Assembly (NCBI RefSeq): GCF_011777505.1
Contig: NZ_JAATJT010000001.1
Coordinates: forward strand, 1,488,001-1,552,000
Direction: 5' to 3'
Length of the DNA: 64,000 nt
Source: Gaetbulibacter sp. S0825
GTDB lineage: Bacteria > Bacteroidota > Bacteroidia > Flavobacteriales > Flavobacteriaceae
Part shown: in pieces, positions 1-7,128 of the stretch
How the letters are laid out: the number at the start of each line of letters is the position of its first letter
How positions within the stretch are numbered: position 1 is the first letter of the stretch
Notes under the pieces: generated by a model
Databases searched by the model: none
Seen by the model: the letters and a program-made list of their open reading frames with translations, nothing else
Told to the model about the DNA's origin: nothing
Position numbers and translations under genes: made by a program

Positions 1-276
1 GGTGTTGTTAGTGTAATAGGTAACGAAGTCATAGTAAATGGTGAGATTATTAATTTAGGAACCGAGGTAGAACACACCACACAAGAAGGTATTGAAGCTG
101 TAGAAAAAGTTCTTGAAAAATCCATTCAAATTGAAATTGTTAAGAAAAGGGCAGGAGACCAATCTCGCACAAAAGCTAATATTGATAAGGCTAGAAAGCT
201 GCTAAACTATAATCCGCAAACGACATTATTGGAAAGTGTGACACATCAAGTTAATTGGTATAAAGCTAATTTTTAG
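1..276 (+). CDS. NAD-dependent epimerase/dehydratase, C-terminal fragment
   Basis: An open frame runs in from the left edge and stops at TAG 274-276, giving 91 residues. The end of the protein (AGDQSRTKANIDKARKLLNY, then NPQTTLLESV) matches the C-terminal substrate domain of extended short-chain dehydrogenases that act on nucleotide sugars. In these proteins the RxGDxxRtxADxxKA-like stretch precedes a final helix (xGYxPxtsleeGl). The Rossmann domain and catalytic Tyr-Lys lie outside the window, so the substrate cannot be named. It ends 6 bp from a convergent glycosyltransferase gene. Family fairly sure, function open. Confidence 0.75.
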   Translation, partial: GVVSVIGNEVIVNGEIINLGTEVEHTTQEGIEAVEKVLEKSIQIEIVKKRAGDQSRTKANIDKARKLLNYNPQTTLLESVTHQVNWYKANF

Positions 277-282
277 AACGCT

Positions 283-1698
283 TTATTTTTCAAACTTAAA
301 TGCCGAAGTCCTTTTAATAGAATCTATTCTTACCATTTTTTCTAGAAACTCCTCAGGGACGTTTTTAATTTTATTATGCCTAATAAGCATAATAAAATTA
401 TCATTAGAGTTTGAGATAGAATCTATTGATGCTTCCTTTATTATTTTTATATCACCACTTGAATAAAACCTACTGGAATAAGATTTTTTCCCCCAATAAT
501 AAATAGGTGTGTTCGGTTCGTTTTCTATTAATTTTTCAACAATATATTTGTCGGTGTTTAAATCTTCTAACAATTTGTCATCACCAAACGCCACAACACA
601 AGTCGCTATTATCACTAAAAACGGAAAAATTGAACCTAGAATAAATAGCAACTTTTTGTTTTTAAACTCATGCCAATAATGCACCATTAATAAGGCAACT
701 GGTATGGTAACAGGTAAAGTGTAAGTATGTAGTATGTTTTTTGAAATAGTAAAGAATATTGGTGTCCATAACAACCATAAAACCAAAAAGGAAACCCATT
801 TGTTTTTCAAAATAGTTTTACGCTCTTTCCATAATCTAATAAGGACAAATTGTATCCAAGGAAAAGAAAAAACCAATAAAAACACCCAAATCATTCCTAA
901 AGGTTGCTTATGACCACTGCCATATAAATCTCCTTCCCAGCCAGATACTACAAAGCGTTTAAAATGTTCGCCTACAATAAAGTAATCTAAAAACCCAGGA
1001 GACCTATTTTCAGCAAGTAAGTACCAAGGCAAAGCAATAGCAATTGTAATTAGTATTCCAGTTAACCAAGGTATTTTGTTCCAAACGTCTTTGATAGATA
1101 TTTTTTGAATAATGAGCCAAATAAAAAGAGGAGGCGCTGTTAATACTAAAACTATAGGCCCTTTAGATAATAATCCTAAAGCTATCGCAATAAAGAATAA
1201 ATAATTCCAAAAGCTACGCTTTTCGTTTTCGATAGATTTCCAAAACGAAATCATTATTAGGGTGATAGAAAGGCATAATACTGCATCTGTAGAAACAACA
1301 CCTGCATGTAATAAAAACTCAGGTGTGGTTAACAGGATAAATGCAGGCAGATAAAAGCTTTTTCCAGCTTGCTTTACAAATTTCCCTAGTATGAAGACCA
1401 ATATTAAACAAACTAAAAAATAGGGTAATCTTGCAGCAATTTCATTCACTCCAAACATACTAAAACTATTCGCCGATAACCAAGTTGACAAAGGTGGTTT
1501 CGCCCAGAATGGTACACCATAATCTATTTGTAATACTACCCAATCTTGAGTCTCGTACATTAGGCGAGCTATTTCAGAATATCTTGATTCGGTTTTATCT
1601 AACAGCGGAATAAGTCCAGTTAAGATAAATCGTAATACGATAATAACGATTATCGAATAAAAAATATAGGCTGTTTGTTGTTTTGTATTATTGAGCAT
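283..1698 (-). CDS. ArnT/PMT-like GT-C glycosyltransferase (GT39/83 type)
   Basis: This is a 471-residue, highly hydrophobic protein with about 10-12 membrane segments. Near the N-terminus it has an acidic pair followed by ESRYSEIA (residues 37-44) and then FWAKPPLSTW (64-73). This arrangement is typical of ArnT and related GT-C enzymes, which take a sugar from a polyprenyl-phosphate carrier on the periplasmic face. The last 80 residues are soluble. The gene starts 2 bp after the stop of a polyprenyl-phosphate sugar synthase-like gene, so the two probably act in sequence: donor synthesis in the cytoplasm, transfer outside. The acceptor (lipid A, a glycan or a protein) is unknown. Family call is strong. 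Confidence 0.85.
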   Translation of the reverse strand: MLNNTKQQTAYIFYSIIVIIVLRFILTGLIPLLDKTESRYSEIARLMYETQDWVVLQIDYGVPFWAKPPLSTWLSANSFSMFGVNEIAARLPYFLVCLILVFILGKFVKQAGKSFYLPAFILLTTPEFLLHAGVVSTDAVLCLSITLIMISFWKSIENEKRSFWNYLFFIAIALGLLSKGPIVLVLTAPPLFIWLIIQKISIKDVWNKIPWLTGILITIAIALPWYLLAENRSPGFLDYFIVGEHFKRFVVSGWEGDLYGSGHKQPLGMIWVFLLVFSFPWIQFVLIRLWKERKTILKNKWVSFLVLWLLWTPIFFTISKNILHTYTLPVTIPVALLMVHYWHEFKNKKLLFILGSIFPFLVIIATCVVAFGDDKLLEDLNTDKYIVEKLIENEPNTPIYYWGKKSYSSRFYSSGDIKIIKEASIDSISNSNDNFIMLIRHNKIKNVPEEFLEKMVRIDSIKRTSAFKFEK

Positions 1699-1700
1699 TA

Positions 1701-2462
1701 TTATTTTCTTGAAGCTTTACATACTTTGTTAATCTTGTATAAATCTATCCAAAGTTTAAAAAAATAGGTGAATTTAACTTTAGAATCTCCTTGATCTATC
1801 CATCTTTTTAAAGGAACTTCCAGCATGTGGTTAGTGGCTTGGTCAACTCCAAAATGCACCATTAATCTATTAAAAATTTCAACATCAAATAACCATTTTG
1901 AAATAAAAGGGTCTTTAAAAGCGACTTCAGAAAGTTTTTTAGTAAACAGTTTACAACCACATTGCGTATCGTAAACTTTCAAATCTAAAATATTGGAGAT
2001 GGCAGTAGCAATAATTCTACCAATTAAAAATCGTGATTGACTACGTTTAATAGTTGAACCAACTTTCATAATTCTTGAACCAAAAACAAAATGGATGGAG
2101 TCGTTAAAATATGAAGTTAAGGACACGCATTCTTCCAGTGATGTGGCCAAATCTGCATCTAAGTAGGCAATGTATTTATAATTATATTTGTTGTTACATT
2201 CAGCAAAAGCAGCTCTAATTGCTTCGGCTTTTCCAACATTTGTTTTGCAGTTTAATACAGCAATATTTTCTGGATAAGTTTCTTTGAAATTTGCTAGAAT
2301 ATTTGCTGTATCATCAGTTGAGCCATCATTTACAAAGCATAGTAAAACGTTAGAGTGATTATTTATAAAATTGAAATAGGCTTTTCTGTCGAGCCCTTTT
2401 TCTTCATTATAACAAGGGATTACAATGCAAGTTTCAAATGAAGTATCAGCCAAATTGCTCAT
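1701..2462 (-). CDS. Polyprenyl-phosphate glycosyltransferase-like GT2 (DPG-synthase type)
   Basis: GT-A fold family 2 enzyme of 253 residues counted from ATG 2460-2462. A TTG at 2474 would add four residues, but the ATG is preferred. Motifs are IVIPCYNEE near the N-terminus, VNDGSTDDT, the metal-binding stretch YLDADLATSLEE, and YDTQCGCKLF. The last two are hallmarks of the dolichyl-phosphate glucose synthase-like subfamily rather than of polymer-extending GT2 enzymes. No C-terminal membrane helices are obvious. It is probably co-transcribed with the downstream ArnT-like gene and supplies its lipid-linked donor. The sugar is unknown. Confidence 0.83.
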   Translation of the reverse strand: MSNLADTSFETCIVIPCYNEEKGLDRKAYFNFINNHSNVLLCFVNDGSTDDTANILANFKETYPENIAVLNCKTNVGKAEAIRAAFAECNNKYNYKYIAYLDADLATSLEECVSLTSYFNDSIHFVFGSRIMKVGSTIKRSQSRFLIGRIIATAISNILDLKVYDTQCGCKLFTKKLSEVAFKDPFISKWLFDVEIFNRLMVHFGVDQATNHMLEVPLKRWIDQGDSKVKFTYFFKLWIDLYKINKVCKASRK

Positions 2463-2505
2463 AAATAATAGCAAAAATTTAAAGGCGCAAGGTAATCAAA
2501 AAACG

Positions 2506-3585
2506 TTAGATTAATTTTAATAAATATTCAGCAGCAGCAAAAGGAGTTGTTTTATTATCCTCTATAAGTTTAAGCTGTTTTTGTAATTCTGGTTTAATTA
2601 TTTTGTTGTTAAAAAAATCAAACTTCAATTGTCCTTCAATAGTTTGAAGTAGCCAAAACTTATTTTGTTCTTGTCGTTTTTTAGTGAAAAAATTATTATT
2701 CTTAGTCATAATAAGGTACTCCATTATCATATGCCACACATCTTCAATTCCTTCATTATTTAAAGCACTGCAAAGTGAAACTGGAGGCGACCACGACGAT
2801 TCTTTTTCTGGATATAAGTGCAATGCTCTTGCAAACTCAACTTTGGCTAGTTTTGCACGCTTTACATTATCACCATCTGCTTTATTTATAACAATGGCAT
2901 CAGCCATTTCAATAATACCACGTTTAATGCCTTGAAGTTCGTCACCAGCACCTGAGAGTTTTAAAAGCAAAAAGAAATCGACCATACTATGTACAGTAGT
3001 TTCACTTTGACCAACACCAACAGTTTCAATGATAATTGTATCAAACCCAGCAGCTTCACAAAGTATAATAGTCTCTCTAGTTTTTCTAGCAACACCTCCA
3101 AGTGAGTCACCAGAAGCCGAAGGTCTTATATAGGCGTTAGGCTCTTTTACAAGATCAGCCATTCGTGTTTTGTCTCCCAAAATACTGCCTTTGGTAATTG
3201 AGCTACTTGGGTCTACAGCAAGTACTGCAATTTTTTTATTTAATGAAATCAGGTGTTTTCCTAAAGCTTCAATAAACGTACTTTTGCCAACTCCTGGAAC
3301 ACCAGTAACTCCTATTCTAACAGAGTTATTGGCATAAGGCAAACACCCTTTAATAATAGTGTTAGCTTTTTCAAGATGTTTTGGGTTTTTGCTCTCAACC
3401 AAAGTAATGGCTCTACTTAAAGAAGTAATATTACCATCTAAAATACCTTTGATTAAGTCTCGTGCACTTGGTTGCTTTTTTCGTTTAGAAACAACTTTAG
3501 AAATAGCACTGTCATCAGTAATTTCTGGTGAAGGAATGCCTTTTTTTTCCTCTAGTGCTGAGTTGTATTTTTGTTTTTTTTGCAA
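2506..3585 (-). CDS. meaB: Methylmalonyl-CoA mutase-associated GTPase MeaB (ArgK family)
   Basis: G3E-family GTPase of 359 residues that protects and reactivates adenosylcobalamin-dependent methylmalonyl-CoA mutase. The P-loop GVPGVGKST lies at residues 95-103, a VDPSSS stretch at 124-129, the ETVGVGQSE switch region at 187-195, and the guanine-specificity motif NKAD at 234-237. The first 45 residues are a lysine-rich extension beyond the family core. The mutase genes are not in the window, but a cobalamin adenosyltransferase lies about 8 kb away at 10995. The gene abuts the stop of the DUF2911 gene upstream (1 bp gap), so the two may share a transcript. Confidence 0.93.
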   Translation of the reverse strand: MQKKQKYNSALEEKKGIPSPEITDDSAISKVVSKRKKQPSARDLIKGILDGNITSLSRAITLVESKNPKHLEKANTIIKGCLPYANNSVRIGVTGVPGVGKSTFIEALGKHLISLNKKIAVLAVDPSSSITKGSILGDKTRMADLVKEPNAYIRPSASGDSLGGVARKTRETIILCEAAGFDTIIIETVGVGQSETTVHSMVDFFLLLKLSGAGDELQGIKRGIIEMADAIVINKADGDNVKRAKLAKVEFARALHLYPEKESSWSPPVSLCSALNNEGIEDVWHMIMEYLIMTKNNNFFTKKRQEQNKFWLLQTIEGQLKFDFFNNKIIKPELQKQLKLIEDNKTTPFAAAEYLLKLI

Positions 3586-3586
3586 A

Positions 3587-4144
3587 CTATTGATTTAACG
3601 GAACTGCAATTTTTACATCGTCCCAAGCCATAGTTAAAGATAGGTTATCTGTAGAATTATCAAAAGCAATTGTGAATTGTTCTACAAAGCTTGGTATTTT
3701 TTGTACTGGAACATCAATACTAACGGCGTCAAAATTTGGATCACGCATAGGTTCCATGGAATCATTAACTCCCCAAGGATATTGCTTCGCATTAAAAATA
3801 ACTTTCCAAGTTGTTTCATCTGGAATTGTCCAAAGTGTGTATTTTCCAGCTGCCAAATAATCTTTTCCAATTTTTAATGGTTGATTCGTTTCAAAAGTGG
3901 TTGCTTCGTTGGCTCCTGTACGCCAAACCTTATTAAACGCTACCAATCCGCCAAAAATATTACGATCTCTTTTGGAGGGTCTGTTATAAAATACTTCTAA
4001 TTCTAAATCGTTAAGCTTAAACTCAACTGTATCTTTGGGACTTAAAGGTTTCTTCAAAATATCACCATTTATATAGGCATATAAAAATATACCTACAGCA
4101 ATTAGAAGTAACACAAAAATAAGACCCTTTAAAAATTTATTCAT
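3587..4144 (-). CDS. DUF2911 domain membrane-anchored protein
   Basis: From ATG 4142-4144 the protein has 185 residues. An upstream in-frame start at 4246 would add 34 residues of poor N-terminal sequence, and the chosen start places a clean membrane anchor (FLKGLIFVLLLIAVGIFLYAY) at residues 4-24. The rest is a DUF2911 domain with its typical VWRTGANEATTFE and AGKYTLWTIP stretches and WGV in the centre. The domain is common in Bacteroidota, is predicted to face the periplasm, and has no known activity. It lies immediately upstream of meaB and diverges from the sigma-factor operon. Confidence 0.82.
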   Translation of the reverse strand: MNKFLKGLIFVLLLIAVGIFLYAYINGDILKKPLSPKDTVEFKLNDLELEVFYNRPSKRDRNIFGGLVAFNKVWRTGANEATTFETNQPLKIGKDYLAAGKYTLWTIPDETTWKVIFNAKQYPWGVNDSMEPMRDPNFDAVSIDVPVQKIPSFVEQFTIAFDNSTDNLSLTMAWDDVKIAVPLNQ

Positions 4145-4347
4145 TTTGAAATAATATTTGAAATTAGTTAGAAGTAGTTTTAACTTGAACGCTAAGTTAT
4201 TACACTTTGTTTTAATTTCTAAAAAATAATCGGCTTTTTGCAACATCTATAATTTTATGTCGTCTTTAAGTTGAATTCGAATTTATTTAATCAAAAAATA
4301 ATACCTAATATTAGTATTATGAAACGACCTAACCAAAACATCAATTA

Positions 4348-4905
4348 GTGAATACATTAACAATAGATATTATTGAGCGATGTATGCACAACGACCGTAA
4401 AGCGCAATTAAAACTGTACAATCAGTATTGCGATGGTATGTATATAGTGGCTAAAAGATTTTTAAAAGATTCTTTTGAAGCCGAAGATGTAGTACAAGAA
4501 GCGTTTATAAAAGCATTTACAAAACTACATCAGTACAAAGCTGAAGTCACTTTTGGTGCTTGGTTAAAACGAATCGTCATTAATAAGAGTATCGACTTAA
4601 TAAAATCTAAAAAGCAACAAATGTTGGAATTAGATGAGGTGCACCTAAAAGTAGTCGACTCTGGTTATGAAGACGAATGGTTGGTAGACGATACCATTAC
4701 TTTAGATGAGGTAAAAGAAGCAATAAACCAATTACCCGATAAGTATAAATATGTAGTGATGCTGTTTTTAATTGAAGGTTATGACCACCAAGAAATATCA
4801 GAAATTTTAAACATTACCGAAGTAGCATCACGAACACAATTATCAAGAGGTAAGGCAAAATTAAGGGAATTATTAAAAGTAACACAAAATGGCACAAGAC
4901 ATTAG
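4348..4905 (+). CDS. ECF-type RNA polymerase sigma factor
   Basis: Extracytoplasmic-function sigma-70 factor of 185 residues. Region 2 contains EAEDVVQEAFIKAF (residues 44-57). Region 4 is a helix-turn-helix (residues 129-176) with LPDKYKYVVMLFLIEGYDHQ and then SRTQLSRGKAKLREL. The best start is GTG 4348, which overlaps the stop of a nine-codon ATG frame (4319-4348); the next in-frame ATG is 36 bases downstream. The following gene overlaps its 3' end by 17 bases and encodes a one-helix membrane protein that probably acts as its anti-sigma partner. An exported repeat protein follows. Regulon unknown. Confidence 0.92.
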   Translation: MNTLTIDIIERCMHNDRKAQLKLYNQYCDGMYIVAKRFLKDSFEAEDVVQEAFIKAFTKLHQYKAEVTFGAWLKRIVINKSIDLIKSKKQQMLELDEVHLKVVDSGYEDEWLVDDTITLDEVKEAINQLPDKYKYVVMLFLIEGYDHQEISEILNITEVASRTQLSRGKAKLRELLKVTQNGTRH

Positions 4906-5464
4906 AAAATTGTTCGAGAACGAACAAAAAATAAGCAAGGATAAAATGCCAAAAGGTCACGAAGCAAGGTTTTTAGAAAGACTTGATAATGAACTTCCTT
5001 CGTCACAAAAGCAAAGCATATTTACATTTTTAAATATTGCTGCAAGTGTGGTAATTTTAATAGGATTAAGTTTTGGAGCATTTAAAGCTTTTAACTCAAA
5101 TCCAGATAATCCAAAAGGAACAGAAATTGTAGAAACCGAAAAAGAATCGCCTTTAGGAAAATTATCGCCACAGTTAAAAAAAGTCGAGGACTATTATTTA
5201 GCAAACATCAATTTAGAGTTATCTAAGATGAAAGTGACTCCAGAAAATCAAGAGTTATTTAATGGTTATTTAGAGCGATTAGAAGAGCTTAATAACGAAT
5301 ACGCTAAACTAGCCGATGAGTTAACACATTCTGGCCCTACTGAGCGAACTGTTAATGCGCTAATAGATAATTTAAAGTTGCGATTAAATCTATTGTATCG
5401 TCTTAAGGAAAAATTAAACGAATTAAACAACGACACTAATCAGCTTGAACAAGTTCAAGCTTAA
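4889..5464 (+). CDS. Single-pass membrane protein, candidate anti-sigma factor
   Basis: This 191-residue protein has a charged cytoplasmic N-terminus (1-43), one membrane helix (about 44-66, IFTFLNIAASVVILIGLSF) and a helical, probably periplasmic C-terminal part rich in Leu, Glu and Asn that could form a coiled coil. I see no HxxxCxxC zinc-binding anti-sigma motif. Assignment as anti-sigma rests on topology and on the 17-bp overlap with the sigma-factor gene, an arrangement that normally couples translation of a sigma factor and its inhibitor. An unrelated small membrane protein of the same operon is the alternative. Confidence 0.6.
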   Translation: MAQDIRKLFENEQKISKDKMPKGHEARFLERLDNELPSSQKQSIFTFLNIAASVVILIGLSFGAFKAFNSNPDNPKGTEIVETEKESPLGKLSPQLKKVEDYYLANINLELSKMKVTPENQELFNGYLERLEELNNEYAKLADELTHSGPTERTVNALIDNLKLRLNLLYRLKEKLNELNNDTNQLEQVQA

Positions 5465-5533
5465 TAAAACATATCAAAAAATGAAATCGACTGTATTAAA
5501 GTAATTTTTAAAATTAATTTGATACCCTAAGAT

Positions 5534-5541
5534 TACATTTG
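5534..5541 (+). promoter_or_regulatory. Candidate Bacteroidota -7 element upstream of the exported repeat protein
   Basis: TACATTTG matches the TAnnTTTG -7 consensus and lies 28 bases before the start codon at 5570. No convincing TTTG or TTG sits at the usual 19-base spacing, so this is at best a weak or regulated promoter. It would allow the third gene of the sigma cassette to be transcribed separately. Confidence 0.3.
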
Positions 5542-5569
5542 ACTGATGTAACAATTAAAAAACGAACAA

Positions 5570-7072
5570 ATGAAACAGTATAAATTTATAGCACTAGTAA
5601 TAGTTTTTTTAAGTGTATTTAGCTTAAATGCACAACAAAAGCTAGAAAAGTTGTCTAAAACAGTAAAAGCTAACAAAGATGTTATTTTGCGTTTAGACAC
5701 TAATCAAACCAATATTGAAATAGATACTTGGGATAAGAATGAAATTCAAGTAGAAGCCTTTATTGAAAGTGATGAATTGTCTAAAGAGGATTTGAAAGAA
5801 GTATTAGAATCATGGGATATGCAAGTAGAGGGATCTGGAGCTAATGTATCAATTGAATCTAGAGGTGGTTATGGAGGTTCTTGGGATTTTAACTTTAGTG
5901 GTTTAGAAGCATTAGATGTATTAAAAGATATTGACATCATTATTCCTCAGATACCAGAAATGCCTGAGTTGCCTAAAATGCCAGAGATGCCAGAAATGAA
6001 TATTGAGCTTCCAGAAATGCCAGAGATTCCTGAGTTGCCAGAATTACCAGAGGGTGTTCATAATGTTCAATTTGATGTCGAAAAATATAAAAAAGAAGGA
6101 GAACCTTATTTAGATAGATGGAGCCAAGAGTTTGAAGATAAATATGGCAAAGGTTACAAAGAAGCCATGAAAAAATGGGCAAGAGAATTTTCAAAAGTCG
6201 ACTGGGATTCCTATTCTGTACGAATGGAAAAATGGGGCGAGAAATTTGGCGAGAAATTTGGAGACAAATTTGGTAAAAGCATGGAAAAATGGGGAGAAGA
6301 GTTTAGTAAAAAATTTGATGGAAAATGGGCAGAAGACATGGAAAAATGGGGAGAGGAGTTTGGCGAAAAATTTGGTAAAGAATGGGAAGAAAAAGGTAAA
6401 GAGATTGAAGAGCGTATGAAAGAATTCGAAGAAGAGTGGGAGGTGAAAGGTGAGGCTATGGAAAAACGCTTTGAAGATTTAGAAAAGAAGAACAATAAAG
6501 TTAAAATAACGATTAGGATAAAAATGCCTAAGGATACGAAGCTAAAGGTAAATGTACGTCATGGAGAGCTTAAATTTGCCTCAGTGATTCATAACCTAAA
6601 AGCAGATTTATCTCACTCAAGTTTATTAGCTGAACGCATTGATGGAAGTACTACTTCCATCAATGCATCTTATTCTCCAATATTAGTTAATAATTGGGAT
6701 GAAGGAGAATTAACACTCAAATACGTTGATGATGTTTTGTTAAAAAACGTAAAAACCTTAGTGTTGTTTTCTAATTCATCAAATATTAATATTGATTACT
6801 TATCCGGAAACTCTATTATTGATGGTAGCTTTGGAGAATTAACTATACATAACATTTTAGATTCATTTAGCAACTTAAATGTGGTTTTAGAAAATAGCGA
6901 TGCACATATTAAATTACCAAAATCTGACTTTGATTTAGTGTTTAAGGGAGATCGCTCAAAATTTAATGGTGAACGTACCGATAAAAAAGTGATTAAAAAC
7001 TACCCAAATAATATAACCTCGAACAAAACCATTCTTGTAAATGCTAAATACAGCAACATCGTTATGCAATAA
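5570..7072 (+). CDS. Exported DUF4097-like protein with Pro-Glu-Met and Trp-rich repeats
   Basis: This 500-residue protein begins with a Sec signal peptide (residues 1-21, ending LNA before QQ). Residues 30-100 look like a short beta-rich domain. Residues 128-161 form a PEMP/PELP-type proline-rich linker. Residues 200-275 hold four units of exactly 19 residues, each starting M-x-K-W, followed by about 30 more charged residues. Residues 310-500 are repetitive beta strands like those of DUF4097/DUF2807 adhesin-type proteins. It lies 105 bp after the candidate anti-sigma gene and is probably the effector or sensor of that sigma system, placed in the periplasm or on the surface. Function unknown; the composition of the middle part is unusual. 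Confidence 0.75.
   Translation: MKQYKFIALVIVFLSVFSLNAQQKLEKLSKTVKANKDVILRLDTNQTNIEIDTWDKNEIQVEAFIESDELSKEDLKEVLESWDMQVEGSGANVSIESRGGYGGSWDFNFSGLEALDVLKDIDIIIPQIPEMPELPKMPEMPEMNIELPEMPEIPELPELPEGVHNVQFDVEKYKKEGEPYLDRWSQEFEDKYGKGYKEAMKKWAREFSKVDWDSYSVRMEKWGEKFGEKFGDKFGKSMEKWGEEFSKKFDGKWAEDMEKWGEEFGEKFGKEWEEKGKEIEERMKEFEEEWEVKGEAMEKRFEDLEKKNNKVKITIRIKMPKDTKLKVNVRHGELKFASVIHNLKADLSHSSLLAERIDGSTTSINASYSPILVNNWDEGELTLKYVDDVLLKNVKTLVLFSNSSNINIDYLSGNSIIDGSFGELTIHNILDSFSNLNVVLENSDAHIKLPKSDFDLVFKGDRSKFNGERTDKKVIKNYPNNITSNKTILVNAKYSNIVMQ
6167..6394 (+). repeat. Four tandem 57-bp (19-codon) in-frame repeats
   Basis: Within the exported protein, Met-x-Lys-Trp units begin at residues 200, 219, 238 and 257, that is at bases 6167, 6224, 6281 and 6338. 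The last copy reads MEKWGEEFGEKFGKEWEEK. The first copy is the most diverged and the next three are close. Each unit has alternating Trp/Phe and Glu/Lys, consistent with an amphipathic helix. DNA identity between copies is partial, so the repeat is old rather than freshly expanded. Confidence 0.85.
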
Positions 7073-7073
7073 A

Positions 7074-7103
7074 AAAATCTGAACTCATTGAAGTCCAGAT
7101 TTT
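7074..7103. terminator. Bidirectional terminator between the repeat-protein gene and secA
   Basis: AAAATCTGAACT (7074-7085) pairs with AGTCCAGATTTT (7092-7103) around the loop CATTGA, with one mismatch in twelve. The A-rich and T-rich arms let it work as an intrinsic terminator in both directions. It lies directly after the stop at 7072 and 26 bases from the secA stop. Confidence 0.75.
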
Positions 7104-7128
7104 CTTGTAAATATATTTGTCTTAATAT

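Noticed and set aside
4319-4348. A nine-codon ATG frame whose stop overlaps the GTG of the sigma-factor gene, like a leader peptide.
   Set aside because: It is very short, has no special codon run, and its ATG could be chance. The overlap is noted in the sigma-factor entry but not called a gene.
5973-6495. Antisense open frames across the repeat-rich exported protein.
   Set aside because: They arise from the low-complexity repeats on the other strand, are rich in Ser, Phe and Asn, and match no family.
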